Below are positions 22,225 through 33,419 of a stretch of 64,000 nt of DNA, one piece after another (position 1 is the stretch's first letter; each line of letters starts with the position of its first letter). The notes beneath the pieces are model-generated. The model saw only the letters and a list, made by a program, of their open reading frames with translations, was not told the DNA's origin and made no database searches. Both the position numbers and the translations under genes were made by a program. The DNA comes from Ancylostoma caninum. Lineage: Eukaryota > Nematoda > Chromadorea > Rhabditida > Ancylostomatidae. The DNA is taken from the NCBI GenBank assembly GCA_037903475.1, contig JBAJFG010000549.1, positions 2,170,001-2,234,000 on the forward strand. Direction: 5' to 3'.

Positions 22225-25200
22225 TTAGAACTGCACATCGGGGTTTGCCTTCTTTAGCGCGGCTTGGTCAGCTGCGGAAAGTTTCTGAAAAATTAAAATG
22301 AGTGATGGAGAAAAATTCATGGAAACAAGTACATCGAAGACCAAAAAGGTGTCAATGGTTTTGAAAATTTCTAGACTACTTTATATGCATATAACTAGGC
22401 CGGCGGAGAAGTAATGTCTGAAAATTTTCAAACATTCTTCTTGTTCGAAAACTGGTGGGAAGGGTTTGACCTATAGTATGTCAGAGTACATTTCCAATGC
22501 TATTCCTCAAAGAGTGTACAAGGCCAGTCGAGACGCTTGTGTTCGAACTGCACCTCAACGTTTTAATGGCACTTTTCTCCACATCTTTTATTTCCAGCTG
22601 GTGTAGGTCACCTTTACAAGCCATGAAGCCACCAACATTAATAACTCGATCAAGGAGTGAGTCTCCAATATTCCACACTTTCCGGTTAATCCATTCCCAT
22701 GCTGGCCTATGCTTAAATGTTGATGGAATGCTACCGTTCGAGTTGCTCCTACAGTCATGGCTACCATGTACATAGGCCGGGTTTCGCTGGCCAGAATAAT
22801 CAAAGAAGAAGATGAAAATTTCTTTGCTTTCGTTTCCATTTCTCACGCCAATTTCGCCATGCTTTTGATAAGGAGGCCTACATATAATAAACCAAGGGGC
22901 TAAGCTGGCACACCATACCCCACAATCTCTGTTCTCCTGACCTTTACTATTCTGATTATGATTCGATCTGCCTTTTAGGGGTTTCCTCGTCAGAGTAAAA
23001 ATTCCTCAAAGATAATAATGTTTGATTAGTTGTTGCTAAGTTTCCCAGGGGACGAAGTTCTGGAACTATGGAATCACGGACCTCCAGATTATGCAGTTTA
23101 GTGACTGGAATATCAGAAGATATTATGTTACAGACAAAAAGATTCAGATTTCGTACAAAACTTTGCCTCCAACCCATTATTTTTGGCTTCTCTGGCAAAG
23201 CGAGGAGTTTTATTTGTAAATCATCCACGATCTTTTAAAGTATCTTCAAGGGCAAGGTCCACTCAAAATGGGAGACATTTAGGTTCTGGACTATTTGTGA
23301 TGTAACCCACTCGTACATCCCGTAAATCGAGTTTGAGAGCGCTTCTCAAGATCAATCCCGAATTTCAAGGAAGAATGCTCCAGGGTTACAGTGTATGGCG
23401 CTCCGGCCAGTGTGGTGGTGCCATCGTTGCTGCTGTAACACAGCAACACGTAACGCACCGATCTTCCTACAGCAATATGGAGGTGTTGCTGTAACGACCT
23501 GCGCATCTACATGGGTGATGCGGCATCCACTGGTACAGCGACACCGGTGCTGCGGCACCTCCAAGTGCAACACCACATCATGCAACACCACACGGTCCAC
23601 GAGCAAGAAACCAACAAAGCTTGTATTGGCCGGGCCTTGCCTTTAACTAACAGGCACCTAGAGAAAATGAGATTACCTGGAATTCCTTATGAAGCTCATC
23701 GGCCTTTTCGAAACTCAACTGCTTGCCGAGAGTCAACGAACACATGACATGAGTGATGAAATGGACACACTAAATTTTCAAATCACATCAGGATACACGT
23801 ATTTTACATCAAATATCATTGCCAACAATCCATCAAAATTCGTCTTCCCACAGGATTTGGTAGCACTTCTGTTTATACTTCTTTGACACCATAGGTTCTG
23901 GTGTTTTTCACCAAATTTTAATGAAAAACCGGAATAGGCCTTGACTTTATGAAAAAAAAAGTTGATAAAAGATTGTGTGCTATTCGCGACCGGAATAGGC
24001 CTTGACTTCTTCAAATTCCGCTGCGTATCATGTGGCGTCAGTCGTAAACAACTCAATAACTTGTCTTTCATTACAAAATGTGATTGATTAAAAGATGATT
24101 GTAGTCAGAATAATCAAGGATGCACTCATTCAAAACACAGCCTGATGCGGATGTTCGTAACTAACAATAAGTTTGGCGAGGTGATTGATGAAAACTAGAG
24201 GAAATGATGATATAACTGCTGTGAGAATAAGACGATTATTAATAAGTGGCACTGCAGTCCCCTCGCCTATCGGTACGAACTTTGAGAGAGTTATGGAAGA
24301 AACCAGCAAGTGTTGTGAAATTGTAGTACTTAATATGTACTTGCCACTCTTGGAACCTTGCCAATCACCTTCAAAATCTGGAACTCCGCTAGAGTGGTCG
24401 GGCAGCGAACGATTTATCGCAAACAGCCATGTTCGACGACGAATCGGGATAAGTCTCCCAACTCGCCGGCGAACAATGAACATTTTTCGGAGTTTCCACA
24501 GCGGAAAAGCAGAAAAACCACTTGATACGGGCTCCTGTTCCAGTTTGATTAATGTACATCGCTCTCCTAGAGTAGTCGGGCAGCTTGGAAGCCCTGATTT
24601 TGCAGCTATAAGGCACATATGAGAGAGAATCACACGGCTTCCATAGGTTTCAGTTGGCAGCACAAGATAGGTCGAACGTTAGGCTATTCGCTGCATTCAA
24701 CTGCTCCAAAAAAGCAAATATCAGCCAGACAGCTTTCAAACCCTTCGAATATTTCATTTCTTCCTTGATTTTGGCATATGGGACTTACTCAAGTCGAAAA
24801 AAGACGGCTTAAATTTAGTTTGCTTGCCACCAACTTATGCAAAAGACTTGAGCACGATTTGTGGTTCCCGTAGAACTTTGAAATACTGAGAGATCTTCAA
24901 CACTGACCTTTTTGCTGTATTCAACAGCGGCAGGGCTGAGTCCTTCCAGCCGAGCGCAGTTCCCAGCCAGCACAGTTCGCATCCTCTTGCCCAGATCGGC
25001 TGATTTCGCCTCGACCGCGTCGATCATCTCGCCCACCTGTTCGAAGCAGGCATGTTTGTCGAACACCTGCAAATTCAATAAATGATGCATTTTGCAGTGA
25101 GCGGCGCGGTCGAGCTCTATGATTGACCAGTCGGATTAGTTGACCAATCGCAGGCCGCACCGCCCTTTACAGGTATAGCGCTCCACACCCCTTTGCATCG

Positions 25201-27280
25201 AAGACCTGATTGAATAGAAATAACGTTGTTTCTGAAAATTGTCCAAGATTGTGACTAGATACACTTAAAGTACAAGGCACATAGGGCCACCTTTTTTTCT
25301 GTTTTCTGTAAGTATCTACATATGAGCTTCCAAAAAAAAGTTTGAAGGCAGCCTTCACGGAAGTTCTTGTGTTGGAGACGTCGCGGCATATCAGGGTTCT
25401 TAGGGACATTGAACTCACCGACAATGATGAAGTAGCGTGAAACAGGCGGCTTCCTGTGCGTCCAAAGCGCAGACGAGTGTTTCATGAGGTCCCGCCGCGA
25501 AACCCTTATAAATGTTACGCATCCCACTTCACCAACTGCGCTAAACCAAACGCGCCGTCCCGACCAACACCGTTAGCTGGCGCGACGAAACCCTTTTGTC
25601 CAGGGTGGTAGATGTGTCCACGGCAGGATCTCCGCAGGTAGGGGGGGTATTCACTGTGTTCAACTAACTCTTGTGATTGTCCAGCGGCCGACTACACGGT
25701 GGGCGACTTCCTTCAGGCGTTAGAATTTCCGTGAGTGCTGCCTCTAACTAGAATCAGGGTCAAACAGAGTTTGAAAAGAAGGGAATTCCCTTGGAAATTG
25801 CTGTTTATTTTTATTTTTGGGAAGTTACATTTCTCTACACTAAAACATTCGAAATTCGCCAAGATCATAAGGAGAACCAAGCAATGACATCATGGACGAT
25901 GCTATGGGAAGCCACTGGCTCGAAAAGTCACTGAATTCTTCCGCAACTTAGAACTCGAATCTAGGCTCGGTGTATTGGAAAGGGACATCTCGAAGGGTTA
26001 AAGTCCTACAACTGAAGTAGCAACTGCGAAGCAACTCTACCATTATACTGCACAGTTAAGCCATACTGTTGAAGGGGCAGTACTCACGGTGTTACTACTT
26101 ACTACAACCTTTCTTCATGTAGAACTTTCTGCTGCTGAAGACTCTGTCTTTTCCGACTTTAAAGGCAGCACTCACGGAAATTTTTGGGTTGAAGATCTCG
26201 CGGTGTATCGGGGTTTTTAGGGACGATGAACTCATTGACAACGATGAAGTAGCGTGAAACACGCGAAAAACACAGAAAATGATAGCGGTATTTCATGTGT
26301 GTCCACAGCGCGGACGAGCGTTCCGTGATGGGTCCCGCAACGGAACTCCGCAACTGATACGAATTTCATAAACAAGCCTCCGCTGAACCACATGCGCACA
26401 CCCTGTCAAGGGCGTTAGTTGTAGCGAAGGAACCCTGATGTCCAGAGCTGCAGGTGTGTCCACGGCAGTATCTCCGCAGGTAGGCGAGCATTCAAGGTGT
26501 CCAACTTACTGTGGCTATTGTCCAGCTGCCGGCTACATGGTAAGCGACTCGTTTCAGAAGTGAAAATTTCCGTGACTGCTGCCTTTAAGGCGTTCTGTTG
26601 GCATTTTGCAGAACAAATCTCCGAATACATGCGTTCAAATCCATGTATTCACTTCTCAATTCCACCTAACATTATTTTTCTTTTCCAATTCTGCAATTCT
26701 TCCGCGTTTTTCGCATGATTCCGCGGTTTTGACATTTGGCTCCTCCTAATACATGTATCCGTTTAGAAAAGAATTCATCCGACAAATAAAAACGATAAGA
26801 CATTGGAACTAAAGTTGGTGAAGCTGCTGGGTAAATGGTGGTTCTCATGCGCCACCGTTCATATAAAGCATTGTAGCGACTTGTGTCTAGGTAAGGAGGT
26901 AAAAATGAGGGTCACCTCTTTCAATATTTTCGACTCGCTTTCGGTGATGCTATCGGCGAACTCGAGGTTCTCCTTGGGGAAGAGGCCTGGAAAAGGGGCG
27001 CCTTAGCCGCGTTCAAAAATATTGGATATCCTGCAGAAAGTATTTTCCAAATTAGCTCAAATTTGAGATGAACGAGCAATAACAGATGATGGAAACAGTT
27101 AAACATTCTTTAGATCAGCAAACCTACTTTTGACGTTAGCTGGAAGTGTGTTGATCATGGCGAGCTGCTGATTGGCCTGTGGTTACTCTACAAACAACAA
27201 CACTTTTAATATTCATTGTGTGAAGGGTGTAAAACCGAAGCAATGAGAAATGTGGAGAAAAGCGGAACGCGCAGTGGCAT
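22225..27280 (-). CDS. Fatty-acid and retinol-binding (FAR) family protein, secreted
   Basis: Six minus-strand exons join in phase to 158 residues: 27280-27236, 27176-27128, 26986-26916, 25066-24908, 23769-23677 and 22284-22225 (stop TAA). The start gives a signal peptide (MPLRVPLFSTFLIAS). Family-like features follow: LFPKENLEFADSITE, then SKILKEVFDKHACFE, a VEAKSADLGKRM helix, LEGLSPAAVEYSKK, and a C-terminal KLSAADQAALKKANPD. FAR proteins are nematode-specific helical carriers of fatty acids and retinoids, often secreted into hosts. Four cysteines in exons 4-5 (KHACFE, GNCARL, KKCVHF, HVMCSL) seem unusual for this family. Introns 3-5 are 1.1-1.8 kb and carry repeats. The first donor (TCG|GTTTTA) is weak. 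An acceptor-like ATTACAG 16 bases before the ATG fits SL trans-splicing. Confidence 0.82.
22285..23390 (-). other. Part of the last FAR intron, nothing else recognised
   Basis: Intronic DNA between FAR exons 5 and 6. I see no exon, RNA gene or clear mobile element in this part. Confidence 0.35.
23395..23605. repeat. Intronic GCACCTCC / GTTGCTGTAAC repeat patch
   Basis: Contains words also seen in the array at 1-235: GTGGTGGTGCC, GTTGCTGTAAC, GCGGCACCTCC and GTGCAACACC. It lies in the last intron of the FAR gene. Partly complementary words (GTTGCTGTAAC against ACACAGCAACAC) suggest folding. Confidence 0.45.
25342..25747. mobile_element. Non-autonomous inverted-repeat element, copy 1 (FAR intron 3)
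   Basis: About 406 bp with ends GAAGGCAGCCTTCACGGAAG and the near-complement AATTTCCGTGAGTGCTGCCT. The same interior order recurs in copy 2 (26161-26587): GATGAAGTAGCGTGAAAC, then GTGTCCACGGCAG-ATCTCCGCAGGTAG. No protein frame. The terminal repeats mark it as a MITE-like element. Confidence 0.7.
26161..26587. mobile_element. Non-autonomous inverted-repeat element, copy 2 (FAR intron 3)
   Basis: About 427 bp, bounded by AAAGGCAGCACTCACGGAAA and a nearly perfect complement ending in CTGCTGCCTTT, in the same orientation as copy 1 about 410 bp away. Both sit in intron 3 of the FAR gene. The ends match over about 24 of 26 bases, so this copy is younger or better preserved than copy 1. Confidence 0.75.
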
Positions 27281-27295
27281 GAAATGGTCAACCGA

Positions 27296-27302
27296 CTGTA
27301 AT
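27296..27302 (-). promoter_or_regulatory. Probable spliced-leader acceptor of the FAR gene
   Basis: ATTACAG on the minus strand ends 15 bases upstream of the ATG at 27280, consistent with a short trans-spliced leader and with this start. Confidence 0.4.
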
Positions 27303-30300
27303 ATGGCGATGAAGGCGTGGCCGTGAAAAGTGCAACCAGTCTTTTTATAGTTGATGACAGTTTAAAAGACGCGCGATGCAAAATAACCGCTGATTAACGA
27401 GATGACCAAGCTCTCAGGATCATACAGTGGGGTGAAGAAACCGTGATATACTGTGACCGAACGGAAATCCACATGGGTTCCAGAACTTTGCAACAATCAA
27501 AACAAAGAGTGAATTCAGAACAATAGCAGTAATCGAACATTTGATTGGCCGCGTACGATGTGTATGCGATGTATTTATACGCAGTGCCGACCCCAACCAA
27601 TGTTAATTCGAATAATTCAACTGGTTCTCTATGGAAAACATACGGACGCAGAGGTGCGATAAATGTTTTTCATCATAAATAGAAAACAATAGCGAGAAGT
27701 TCCAGGAATTCCACGGTGTTTTCACTGCGCAACAATGTTGCAGATGCAACAATCGGGGCAGCAGATGTCAAAATATTTTTTGAGAGCTTTTTTTAGAAGC
27801 AGTTCAAAGGCAGACCAGCAAATCTCTGCCACTTGTCCTCTGGTCTGCACTTACATTTCAGCAGCGGTGTTCAACAAAGGAATGGGTTACTTAGTTGCGA
27901 TCATGTTTTTTCTGGACATCAAGGATAGCCGTCAACTTTCCACTGTGAGTGTATTTTTAAGCAGTCTCTTAGAACCTATAAACTAAATAATGTATTATAA
28001 ATAACATTCGAATTTATGAATTTTTGAATTTTAAAATAATATTTGGTGCAAGTTATAAAAACGAATCAAGCGCCAATGTTGGTGACGTCTGTTCCAGGAA
28101 GGAAATTAGATGCAGTCGGCGAGAGTAGGGTGTTCGCTGGTTTTTTGGAGCTTTTCACGCAACATTGTGGCGATGGAAAACTCCTGTATGTCTCTGAAGT
28201 TCATACCTATGGAATTTCCATGTCTGATTGCGGGATAAGTCGTGTACCAGGTGAACTCTTGCTGTTGAATCACAACTGTGAGAAAGAACGCGGGGAATGG
28301 TCCTCAACTGCATAGAGGAGGTTCCATGGGGGATTATAATACGTGGTCACGTGGTATGAAAGTGGCTTGTACGAATGATATCGCCAACTGAAGTGCGTTT
28401 AAAGGAAGCGAACTTGCACGCATGATTTGTACGCGTTTGCGTCGTGACGACGCGCCAGCTTACACGGTCTCCATCACAGCCGCGGCTGACTTCCACGTGG
28501 CGGGATCAACGAATTCCAAATGGAGCGCGATTAGAAGCACAGGAGACACCATCCCAATGTCGAGGATTCCTCATGTGTTTCGCCCCTATTTTGCCACTGA
28601 ACGTGAGTTCTAGGTATTTCAAAACTCCACGAAAACCTCGGATTTATTTGTTTATTTATTGATTTATTTAATACACTGATTGAAGAATCAAATCAGTGCG
28701 CCAAAAAAGCATATCGGTTTAGTGCGAAACTCAAAACCTGGGACGGAACGAGTAAGATGATTATTCTATGAGTTCCTCCACAAATAAAAAGAGCTGGGAA
28801 TTCCATCTGAGGCATCATGACAAGCAGACACACATGACCGCCAACAACCGTGACGTAAAATGAACTTGAGGGGGTGCTGATTTTTTATAAATGTAGATGC
28901 TCTCTAGAGAATGCGAGAAACTGAGTTCGGCATTTCTCGGAATGGTTATTATCGTGTTTTGGTTGGAATTATAGAAATGATTGTACTGATTTACCTATAC
29001 CTTTAAAAGGACTGTTCCATAAGTATAGACGCATTTTTGAGAAAATATGCTGGACCACGATTCCAGAATTATTTGGAAAGGAGAGTGAGTAAGTATGTGT
29101 CTATAAGTGCCAGACGAAAGAGTTGCTAGCTAGGGGGAAGGCTTAGGAAGAAAAGTAACAAAGTAGTGTCCGCCGCTCCACGGACACCGCATACAACAAT
29201 AAAATTACCTAAAATATTAATTTTCACGTTGAATAAGTACTAGTAAATATTCTAAAAATGAAAATAAAAATAAACAGTAAAAAATAACCTCATACTAAGT
29301 ATTTTTTCCTATTTTATAAGGTAACTTCAAAAATTCGGCTACCCATCCTCAGGGGGGGGGGGCACCCCCACCGCCCACCTCTCTCCTGCGTCCGCCACTA
29401 TTATCTACCACTAAAAAGCTGCTAATAGGCATTTTCTGGAATAAAATTTCCTTTTGATTATATCCATTCCTCTTCGTAGTTCCAGGTAAAAAAATGCTAT
29501 AAGTGGGGTTATCGGACTGGCCGAATCTAGTGACGTCCATTATTTTTCCTAAGAGGCTATGCGGGCAGGGTACCAACATTTTTTGAGATGTGTTTATACC
29601 AGCAGAACGCAATGTATGAACAAATTTGAAAAACTTAATGAGCGCCGAGATTCTTTGCGGTTCCTTTATTACATATTTTTATTTCCAACTTCTCCAATTC
29701 GTACGACCCTTGAAGTGAGAAAGTACTAGAACTATTTTCACCATGATTCCTAGCACAAGTACCATCTCAGAGACCTATTCGTTATCAAGATAGACTTTGA
29801 GAACACGTTGCAAGAACAGTGGCAAGGATCATTGGCCAAATATTTGGCGCACTTTTTCAAAATTCCGCCTCCGGACACCGTCAATTGCCAAAAATTTTGA
29901 CAAATTGCTCTGTTGTGCAATATTATGGGACCATTTTCACAAAAACTCCGGACTATCTGTCCAAGTGTCTGCAACGGCAATTTCTTCTGTTCAAGAAGGT
30001 CTCACAGCACAATTGGTAATTCGATCATTACTAATACGGGCGTTGTGGGGGAGAATCGCCGCGCCTAACTTCAAGGTCCCGTAATATGATTTCAAGTGCC
30101 AGTAGTATGACTTTTAGTGCTTCCAAATGTTGTAGAACGATAACTGACCAAATATAGAGCCATATTCTTTCTTTGTACAGTTTCGTTGACATTTTGGACT
30201 CGGACTCAGGTAAGCGCAGGTAGGCAAACCAACTTGCGCGTCTCCTAATATTATGCGCATTGGTATATTGTATCCTCACATAGATTAGTCCATGAAAGTC

Positions 30301-30540
30301 CACAAAGTTAATGAAATAAATAAAATAATAGTGGATGGGATAGCCAATCCCGCTAACCATGGCTGGTATGTGTAGTCAGTTACTTACGACTTCCAGCAGT
30401 AGAAGTTACTCATTTTTCGAGGAAAATTTCTCTCGCTTTTCGTAAGAATTCATACAGTCTTCGTGGAAAAAGTGCAGAACCACGCAGCTACCTATGTATT
30501 TATGTTGCGGATTTTATTAAAAGTACCTCTAATTTAGAAA
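27303..30540. other. Gene-poor region
   Basis: About 3.2 kb without a supported gene. A frame at 27845-27945 (GMGYLVAIMFFLDIKDSRQL) follows TTTCAG and ends at a GT donor, so it could be an isolated exon or remnant, but no partner exon was found. Around 29345-29400 a poly-G run and TCCGCCAC words match the tail of the AT-rich repeat found at 42893 and 51722. Confidence 0.35.
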
Positions 30541-30835
30541 ATGGGCGCGTGTGGCGCAGTGGTAAGAGGCTCGCTGCGCACGCACACGGTCGATGGTTCG
30601 ATCCCGCCCGAGGCCAACCAAGCGTTCCATCCCTCCGGGGTCGGTAAATTGGTACCAGAGGAGTCTGGGAGGATGAAGCACTGACTTGGTACATCGGGTG
30701 CCCCCCGCAAGTCATTGTACAGGGCACATACACATTCAACGCCTCTACGATGCTCAGATGAAGTCGAATGCGTGGCGCATCCCTCGTGACGGGATTGATT
30801 AACGCCGACCACTTTATCCTTTATCCTTTAATTTA
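30541..30835 (+). mobile_element. tRNA-derived SINE
   Basis: The first ~75 bases resemble a tRNA with Pol III boxes: box A TGGCGCAGTGGTAAGAG and box B GGTTCGATCCC, with GGGCG/CGCCC able to pair. An unrelated ~200-base body follows, ending in a CTTTATCC direct repeat tail. This is the standard SINE layout. A minus-strand fragment of the 3' end occurs near 35985-36030. Confidence 0.72.
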
Positions 30836-31479
30836 GAAAAGACCCATATGACAAACTTAGAAATTGTAAGAGTGGATAAAAATATAGTAGAATGGCAACC
30901 AGGGCAAAGTACTGTTTACAAGTAATTCGAAGTTGAAAAGCGTGCGTAACGTTGAGAGCAACGGCGATGATTGGTGGGATTGACTGCGGTACGGCCTTGG
31001 CTCGATTACATCACTCCACAGACAGTTCAATCGCGAACGACGGACGTTCAAAGGTCGGCTCGAAGTCGCGAAACCGTTGCAGCGGGAGGGGAACGGTGGG
31101 CAGATGGCTGCAACGCTCCATGTGATGGACGCCACGTTCTTCTAGCCGGAAAAACACCGTCCCTACAGAGAAAGCCTGTTTTAAATCGTTCATTTCAGTT
31201 TGGTGACTGCTTGTTTAGTTTATTTAACAGAGAGCGATTGTGTCCGATCGATGCGAGCGGAAGTTCGAGTCCGCTTTGTCCAACTCAACTACAATCGGAT
31301 TACGATTGATTTTCCTGTTGAAACTAATAATTGGAGTTAATATAGGAGACTAGAATCAAAACTAGCAACAATCACAGATATTGATTTGGATCAGTTATGA
31401 TATAGAGAAAGGTTCCACTTACTTGGGCCGTTGCAGCTATGTCTATACTTCATCGCGAGGCGACAGTCGCGTGCATGCA

Positions 31480-32051
31480 AACTATTCGAAAACGGACGCG
31501 GCGCCCTATGAATAATTCAACTAGCTTCTTACATCGAGAAAGTCTGTTCTGCATAGCATCTTCTGTGGAATGCTGCTCTCAGTACAACCGATAACTGCGA
31601 AGCCCAAGAGAACTTCTGACGATGTTCTGCGCACTTTGCCGGGATGTATTCAAACTTTTTGCTATGGAATTGAGGCTCATCGCGTCATTTCGTCATCCTA
31701 TTTTTCATCATGGAACAATTTCTACGAGTGTTGACAGCAGGAGGATAACCTGGTTTTTTCTTTATATCGACATTTCCTTCTGACTTCCACTGCCTGACGA
31801 TTCCCCGAACCGTTTGAAGCGGCACTTTCAGACGATACGCAATCAATGACGTCTTCAATCCACTTCCTGCCAGTTGAGCAATTGCCGACCGATGAGCACG
31901 ATACTTCATTACTAACCGGGAAGTACTCTTGCAGTAAATCTCAAGCAAGTACATGAAATGTGCTACAAATGCATACAAAATTATCTCCCTCTGCTTGAAT
32001 TTACCTGCGGGAAGCAGCCCCAAAAAGCACCAATACTTTTGAGCCACCTTG
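31480..32051 (-). pseudogene. Decayed Tc1-like transposon, 3' truncated
   Basis: On the minus strand a TA-flanked end (CAAGGTGGCTCAAAAGTATT) is followed by a transposase N-terminus starting at 31909: RSAIAQLAGSGLKTSLIAYR, then VRGIVRQWKSEGNVDIKKK, a helix-turn-helix of the Tc1 type. A frameshift then leads to NIVRSSLGLRSYRL and LVELFIGRRV, which align with NLGLRSYRLL and LRELFMVRRI of the element at 48040-49322. The catalytic region and the far end are missing. Confidence 0.7.
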
Positions 32052-33400
32052 TATGATGTATATGTACATGATATCATCGACCGGACAGACCAAGACGTGT
32101 TCACCCGCCGTTCCCGCTGTGGCGAACAGCCAGCACAGGTTGGAGCGACATCCCGCCCTGCTCCAAGAAGCGGGAACTTCGACCCTATCAAAAACGGGAT
32201 TTTCGTCACTTCTGTGACTTCTGCTCTATGTACAGTAGTGGAATTAGCGTGGCGAGGAGGTTAAGAAACTAGATTACTAAGAATCGACATGAAAAACGAA
32301 GTAAGTCCTTGCCTTTAAGTGAAATAGGCCTCTGTCACTGTGATAATTATTTAAATTCTGAGTTACAGTGCAGATTACAGTAACACAGTTGATAACATCA
32401 GCACAGTTACCGATTGTCAGATGCACGGCGTAACCGATCCATCATAAAGGTGTGAAAATTATGGATGGTGGCCATAAGTTCGCTGAGTTGGACTGGAATT
32501 GCCACATTCTTCCCCGCTGCAACAGGGGTTTCAAGGACAACAGCACGGAAACTGCTTTCCGTAATTTTCAATGTTCGCTAAATAAAAAGGTGCCATTCAA
32601 TGTATCTTCTCTAGCATCGACTTCCAGAAGGGCTGAGATTTAGGAATGCAGGACCGAGCAGAACCAGGTTAGCAGACCAACCTTCAAGACCTGCGTCGCC
32701 TAGCCCTACGTCGTCCATAGGATAACCAGTCACACTGACTATTGTTGGTTGTGTGATTACGTTTCATGAACCTCAGCGTAGTATTTTCGGGTTCTCTCGC
32801 ATGTCAGCTGACAAGAGTCTGTGATTTCGTCGCTTTCCCGACATGATTTCATCATTATTTCGTGTCTATCGTTCTTCAGACACCTTTTCATAAATCAGCC
32901 TTTTTTTTTCGAAGCCATTTGCAGCAACAAATCAAATGCGATTTTCTGGACAGAAATGCTGAAAAAGCGTAAGATCACTGATCATCGTCTTCTTCAGCAA
33001 CGTTTTTCCAAGGAAGACAAATAGTTCCAGCAATTCTGGATCCGTCGCAGAATTATCGTGTTTATGCAGTGATTGATGTCAATGCTGAAATCGCCAAGAG
33101 TGGGCGCAATCATTTTTTTATCGAAGTTTTATGGTTGAAGAAAAACAGCGAAAATAAGAAAAAGTTCGAGGAAGGCCAGATGAGAGAGAGGAGACATAAA
33201 TACAGAATGAAGTTGAGATACAAGTTATTCTTCGGCAGGATGAAGCTTCGCTGCCACGGCAAAGAAGAACGCGTTGATGACAATTGAGAGGAGGTAGAAT
33301 ATGCGAGATCCTAGGACCGGAAGCTGAAAATGGGATAACATTAGGCTTATGCGAGCAGGGCATTTCGAGAGAATATTACAGGAACGTATCATAAGCAACT
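32052..33400. other. Mostly empty region around dispersed repeat copy 2
   Basis: No gene supported. A lysine-rich frame at 33069-33287 lacks splice support and similarity. Confidence 0.35.
32665..32795. repeat. Dispersed repeat, copy 2
   Basis: Related in word order to 18519-18665 (ACCAGGTTAGCAGA, ACGTCGTCC, ACTGACTATTGTTG, ATTACGTTTCATG, AGTATTTTCGGG). Confidence 0.45.
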
Positions 33401-33419
33401 GGCAACGAACACTTTGTTT

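Noticed and set aside
24130..24663. 177-codon minus-strand open frame inside a FAR intron
   Set aside because: No family motif, no phase-compatible splice sites, and the plus strand is also open over the same bases, which suggests chance composition.
27735..27986. Plus-strand frame containing GMGYLVAIMFFLDIKDSRQL
   Set aside because: Flanked by AG and GT but isolated; no second exon or family match.
30541..30615. Functional tRNA gene
   Set aside because: Box A and box B are good but the T arm and acceptor pairing are imperfect and it is fused to a SINE body with a repeat tail.
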